This document shows positions 16,418 to 19,386 of a DNA stretch of 19,386 bases, in pieces. This DNA comes from Kiloniellaceae bacterium (GTDB lineage Bacteria; Pseudomonadota; Alphaproteobacteria; Kiloniellales; Kiloniellaceae). The notes under the pieces are model-generated. The model had not been told where the DNA came from. It worked only from the letters and a program-made list of their open reading frames with translations, and did no database searches. The stretch's first letter is position 1. Each line of letters starts with the position of its first letter. The stretch spans positions 1 to 19,386 of the forward strand of contig JANQKX010000674.1 of NCBI GenBank assembly GCA_028280915.1, given 5' to 3'. A program made the position numbers and the translations under genes.

Positions 16418-16479
16418 ATGGCCGATGTTCATCACCCAATCTTGTCTTTTTCAGACTATTATTTTAAGTTTTCGGCCAT
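16418..16479. promoter_or_regulatory. Inverted 8-bp sites in the divergent oxygenase/regulator promoter
   Basis: ATGGCCGA (16418-16425) and TCGGCCAT (16472-16479) form a perfect inverted pair whose centres are 54 bases apart. Between them is an AT-rich stretch (16442-16470) suitable for promoters in both directions. Both arms lie between the oxygenase start (16387) and the regulator start (16498). They could be half-sites for the AraC-type regulator. A chance 8-base pair in a region this size is possible, at roughly one in ten. Confidence 0.3.
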
Positions 16480-16497
16480 CAACCATGACGGTGGACC

Positions 16498-17433
16498 ATG
16501 AAAAACACAAGCCCCTTGGATATTGCCAAAAGCCATATGGCGGTTGTCCTCGTGCCACAGTTTTCCCAGATGGTTTTCACCCTGCTGAGCGAGCTGCTTC
16601 GCATTGCAGAACTTTCCGGCAAGCACAGGTTTGAAACAGTTCTCTGCAGCGTGGACGGCAATCCGGTCAGCGCGAGCAACGGAGGCATGCAGCCGATCGA
16701 TACATCCATCCAGGATGTCAACCGGATTGATGCGGTCATTGTCTGTGCGTCCTACAACCCTTTGGATCATCTTGATGCTCGGCTGATACGCTGGTTGCGA
16801 GCCAGATATCGGCACGGTTCCCTTGTCTGCGGATTGGATACCGGAACATTCATGCTGGCCGAGGCCGGCATTCTCAAAGACAAGCGCGCGACAATTCACT
16901 GGGATGACTTGGAGATTGCAAGACATCGCTATCCCGATGTCACGTTTACCAGCGCCCTTTTCGAGTGTGACGGGCGCTGCATAACGTCTTGCGGGTCCCT
17001 GGGCACCATCGAATTTACGTTGGAGCTGATGGCCTTTTTTGCCGGCCGGGAGATCGCCGATTATGTCCTGGATCAAACCGTGCGCGGGCGCGTTGAAAAA
17101 CAGATGGAGTTGCGAAATCCCGTGCTCGCCAGAGCCACTAAAGTAATGGCCGAGAACATCGAACATCCCGTGTCGATCGACCAAATTGCCCATGATGTTG
17201 GTATCTCCACGCGTCAGCTCTCGCGGGAGTTTCATACTGAATTCGGTGTATCGCCGATTCGATACTACACCGGCTTGCGTTTGGATTTTGCAGATAGCCT
17301 GGTCAAAAAAACCAGGTTCTCGTTATCGGAGATTGCCCTGGCCAGCGGCTTTGGCTCCTTGTCGTGGTTCAGTCGCAGCTACAAAAAGCGGTTTTCCATC
17401 ACCCCGATGTCCGCGCGGCACGGCGGAAAATAG
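16498..17433 (+). CDS. GATase1-like/AraC-family transcriptional regulator (GbdR/CdhR style)
   Basis: This 311-aa regulator has two domains. Residues about 12-185 form a DJ-1/PfpI (GATase1-like) sensor with the sequence CGLDTGTFMLAEAGIL (111-126) then RATIHW (130-135). The DTG in place of the usual nucleophile segment and the RATIHW follow the GbdR/CdhR/ArgR subgroup, which responds to betaines, carnitine or arginine-like compounds. Residues about 208-308 form the AraC DNA-binding domain with two HTHs (VSIDQIAHDVGISTRQLSREF and FSLSEIALASGFGSLSWFSRSYK). The start ATG 16498 has only a weak ribosome site. It is transcribed away from the oxygenase-SDR-hydantoinase group and is the obvious candidate activator. 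The ligand is unknown; GC is lower than in the hydantoinase gene. Confidence 0.92.
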   Translation: MKNTSPLDIAKSHMAVVLVPQFSQMVFTLLSELLRIAELSGKHRFETVLCSVDGNPVSASNGGMQPIDTSIQDVNRIDAVIVCASYNPLDHLDARLIRWLRARYRHGSLVCGLDTGTFMLAEAGILKDKRATIHWDDLEIARHRYPDVTFTSALFECDGRCITSCGSLGTIEFTLELMAFFAGREIADYVLDQTVRGRVEKQMELRNPVLARATKVMAENIEHPVSIDQIAHDVGISTRQLSREFHTEFGVSPIRYYTGLRLDFADSLVKKTRFSLSEIALASGFGSLSWFSRSYKKRFSITPMSARHGGK

Positions 17434-17465
17434 TCCGAAGGTCCGCCACAAGACGTGCGTTTTTT
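17418..17465 (+). terminator. Probable intrinsic terminator after the AraC-type gene
   Basis: GCAC-GGCGGA (17418-17427) can pair with TCCGCC (17442-17447) and GTGC (17455-17458), with a 7-base bulge between the two right-hand parts and a 14-base loop. Six T residues follow at 17460-17465. The left arm overlaps the end of the coding region, with the stop at 17431-17433. The bulge makes it weaker than a textbook terminator. Confidence 0.42.
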
Positions 17466-17568
17466 GAACAACGCCCCCTGCGACGCCGCGCAAAAAAATT
17501 TGCATCTCCGCCGCTGCCGTCTAAACTGCTGTACAAAGTCATGAAAAAAAACAAATCACGGGAATTCC

Positions 17569-19386
17569 ATGGAGACCGGAGGTCCGGCAAGACAGAATCG
17601 CTGGCGGCGTTTCGCCCAATGGGATGAGCGGCCCTTGCGGCTGGATAACTTCGCCGCCGAGGATCCGAAAAACGGCTTCGCCGCCACCGGCGGTGCCCGG
17701 GACCCGGCGCCGTCCCTTGCCATCAGCGACGGCCGGGTGACCGACCTTGACGGCACGCCGGAAGCCGACTTCGACATCATCGACGCCTACATCGCCCGGC
17801 ACCACCTGGACCTTTCGGTGGCGGAAGAGGTCATGGCCCTGCCCTCCTTGACCGTGGCCCGCCAATTGGTCGACCTCTCCGTGCCCCGCGCGGATTTGGT
17901 GCGCCTGGCCCGGGGCATGACACCGGCCAAGCTGGCCGAGGTCTTGTCCCATCTCTCGGCCATGGAAATCGCCTTTGCTTACTCCAAGATGCGCGCCCGC
18001 CACCGGCCGGGCAATCAGGCCCATGTGACCAACGCCAAGGACGATCCCCTGCAATTGGCCGCCGACGCGGCCACCGCCGTGGCCTTTGGTTTCGACGAAA
18101 TCGAAACCACCATGCGGGTGTCCCGGAATTCCTGGTCCAACGCCATCGCCTGCTGCGTGGGCGCGGCAGTGGGCCGGGCCGGCGTGCTGTTCCAGTGCTC
18201 CAGCGAGGAGGCGGAGGAACTGGAAATCGGCATGGCGGGCTTTACCTCCTATGCGGAAACCGTCTCGGTCTACGGCACGGAAAAGGCCTTTGTCGACGGG
18301 GACGATACCCCCTGGTCCAAGGCCTGGCTGACCGCGGCCTATGCTTCCCGGGGCATCAAGATGCGCTGCACCTCGGGCGCCGCGGCGGAACTGCTGATGG
18401 GCTTTCACGAAGCCAAATCCCTGTTGTACCTGGAAGCCCGCTGCCTGTGCCTGCAGCGAGCCATGGGCGCCCAGGGGACCCAGAACGGCGGCATCGACGG
18501 CGCGCCTCTGGCCGCCAGCATTCCCGGCGGCGTGCGCGAGCTGATGGCGGAAAACCTCCTGGCCGTGTGGCTTGATTTGGAGTGCGCCTCGGGCAACGAC
18601 GCCCGTACTTCCGAGTCCGAGCTGCGCATCGGTGCCAAGATCGCGCCCTTCCTCATGGCCGGGTCCGACCTGATCTGCTCCGGCTTCGGCTCGATCCTGA
18701 AATACGACAACTCCTTCAACCCCTCCCTTTTGAACGGGGAGGAAATGGAGGAATACCTGGTCCTGCAGCGGGATTTCGAGGCCGACGGCGGCCTGACACC
18801 GGTGGAGGAAAGCCAGGTCCTGGCCTTGCGCCGACGGGCCGTGGAGGCCCTGGCCGCGGTTTTCCGGGAACTGGACCTGGGGGCGCCGGACAACGATATG
18901 CTCGAAAGCGTGGTGGCCGCCTCGGGCTCGGAGGAAACCGCCAGCTATTCCGCCGGCCAGGCCAGCGAGATCAGCGAAAGCATCAAGGAAAAGGGCATCA
19001 CCGCGGTGGATGTGATCCGCGCCCTGGCCGCCCGGGGATTCACGGAAGAAGCCGAAAGCTTGCTCTACCTGCTGAAGCTCCGGGTCGGCGGCGATTACCT
19101 GCAGACCTCGGCCCTGATCCGGGACCAGCAGATCCTCAGCGCCGTCAACGACCCCAACCACTACGACGGGCCGGGCAGCGGCTATCGCCTCACCCCCGAC
19201 CGCCTGGGCGAGATCAACCGCATCCGCGACGTCCTGGACCAGCGCGAGGTCCTGCGCACCGAGGCCGCCTATCGGGAGGAGGAAGAAGCCCGCATCACCT
19301 ACCAAATCCTTGGTCCCGCGCAATTGGGCGAAAAGGACAACGAAGTTGTGGTCGGACTGAGCCCGGCCTTTGGCCTACAGCTTTTC
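17569..19386 (+). CDS. B12-dependent diol/glycerol dehydratase, large subunit fused to medium subunit (3' partial)
   Basis: The frame is open from ATG 17569 to the window end: 606 codons, no stop. Residues about 11-575 follow the Klebsiella-type PduC large subunit throughout, recalled from memory with a constant offset of nine residues. Counterparts of its active site are all present: Gln150 and His152 (QAHVTN), Glu179 (DEIETT), Glu230 (YAETVSVYGTE), Gln305 (QGTQNGG), Asp344 (ASGNDA) and Ser371 (ICSGFG). The PduC end is GDYLQTSALI, LSAVNDPNHYDGPGSGYRL. Past this, where PduC normally stops, the frame continues through an acidic linker (EEEEARITY) into ILGPAQLG and NEVVVGLSPAFGLQ, the PduD medium-subunit start. 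The enzyme uses adenosylcobalamin to convert 1,2-diols or glycerol to aldehydes. The Shine-Dalgarno (GGGAA) is modest. It follows a terminator, so likely a new transcript. Confidence 0.92.
   Translation, partial: METGGPARQNRWRRFAQWDERPLRLDNFAAEDPKNGFAATGGARDPAPSLAISDGRVTDLDGTPEADFDIIDAYIARHHLDLSVAEEVMALPSLTVARQLVDLSVPRADLVRLARGMTPAKLAEVLSHLSAMEIAFAYSKMRARHRPGNQAHVTNAKDDPLQLAADAATAVAFGFDEIETTMRVSRNSWSNAIACCVGAAVGRAGVLFQCSSEEAEELEIGMAGFTSYAETVSVYGTEKAFVDGDDTPWSKAWLTAAYASRGIKMRCTSGAAAELLMGFHEAKSLLYLEARCLCLQRAMGAQGTQNGGIDGAPLAASIPGGVRELMAENLLAVWLDLECASGNDARTSESELRIGAKIAPFLMAGSDLICSGFGSILKYDNSFNPSLLNGEEMEEYLVLQRDFEADGGLTPVEESQVLALRRRAVEALAAVFRELDLGAPDNDMLESVVAASGSEETASYSAGQASEISESIKEKGITAVDVIRALAARGFTEEAESLLYLLKLRVGGDYLQTSALIRDQQILSAVNDPNHYDGPGSGYRLTPDRLGEINRIRDVLDQREVLRTEAAYREEEEARITYQILGPAQLGEKDNEVVVGLSPAFGLQLF

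Noticed and set aside
17490..17503. GCAAA/TTTGC arms around an A-tract upstream of the dehydratase
   Set aside because: The arms are only five bases long and the full stretch is not a palindrome. Without a known regulator it is not a supportable operator.
17539..19323. A 594-codon open frame on the minus strand opposite the diol dehydratase gene
   Set aside because: It is rich in Gly, Gln, His and Val in the way expected of a shadow of GC-rich coding sequence, shows no family motif, and the plus strand carries an unmistakable dehydratase with its active-site residues.

Overview
The window looks like a chromosomal segment of a GC-rich alphaproteobacterium, most likely of the Rhodospirillales or a close relative. 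This rests on protein style (alphaproteobacterial-type aminotransferase, small conserved alphaproteobacterial proteins), on codon use, and on a triple TTAA-N7-TTAA motif of the kind bound by the alphaproteobacterial regulator CtrA. It is inference from reading; no database was searched. I see no rRNA, tRNA, CRISPR array or transposase.

Region 1-2900: the 3' part of a TPR-sulfotransferase gene (+) ends in a 4-base overlap with a DUF2786-like gene (-) that seems to start at a rare ATT codon. A small conserved alphaproteobacterial-type protein (-) and an exported two-EF-hand protein (-) follow. Region 2900-6700: an SLC13-type permease with two RCK_C domains (+) converges on a class I/II PLP aminotransferase (-). 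Upstream of the aminotransferase is a short HTH/coiled-coil protein (-).

Region 6700-10614: a divergent control region with three evenly spaced TTAA boxes precedes a pqi-type operon (+). The operon holds a one-domain PqiA and a three-MCE PqiB carrying an unusual C-terminal PepSY-like domain. These are followed by a secreted SNase-fold protein without its catalytic residues and an AhpD/carboxymuconolactone-decarboxylase-like protein with CxxS in place of CxxC. PqiA and PqiB probably form an envelope lipid-transport system.

Region 10611-17465: a probable catabolic module. A fused HyuA-HyuB hydantoinase/5-oxoprolinase-type gene (-) lies downstream of a short-chain dehydrogenase (-) and an isopenicillin-N-synthase-like 2-oxoglutarate/Fe(II) oxygenase (-). 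A GATase1-AraC regulator of the GbdR/CdhR style (+) is divergent from them. The oxygenase, dehydrogenase and regulator genes are clearly lower in GC than everything around them and may have been acquired together. The substrate is unknown.

Region 17569-19386: the most striking gene. It is a B12-dependent diol/glycerol dehydratase large subunit on the + strand that runs off the window end without a stop. All expected active-site residues are present. Its reading frame continues past the normal PduC C-terminus straight into the start of the medium (PduD-like) subunit, so the large and medium subunits appear fused.
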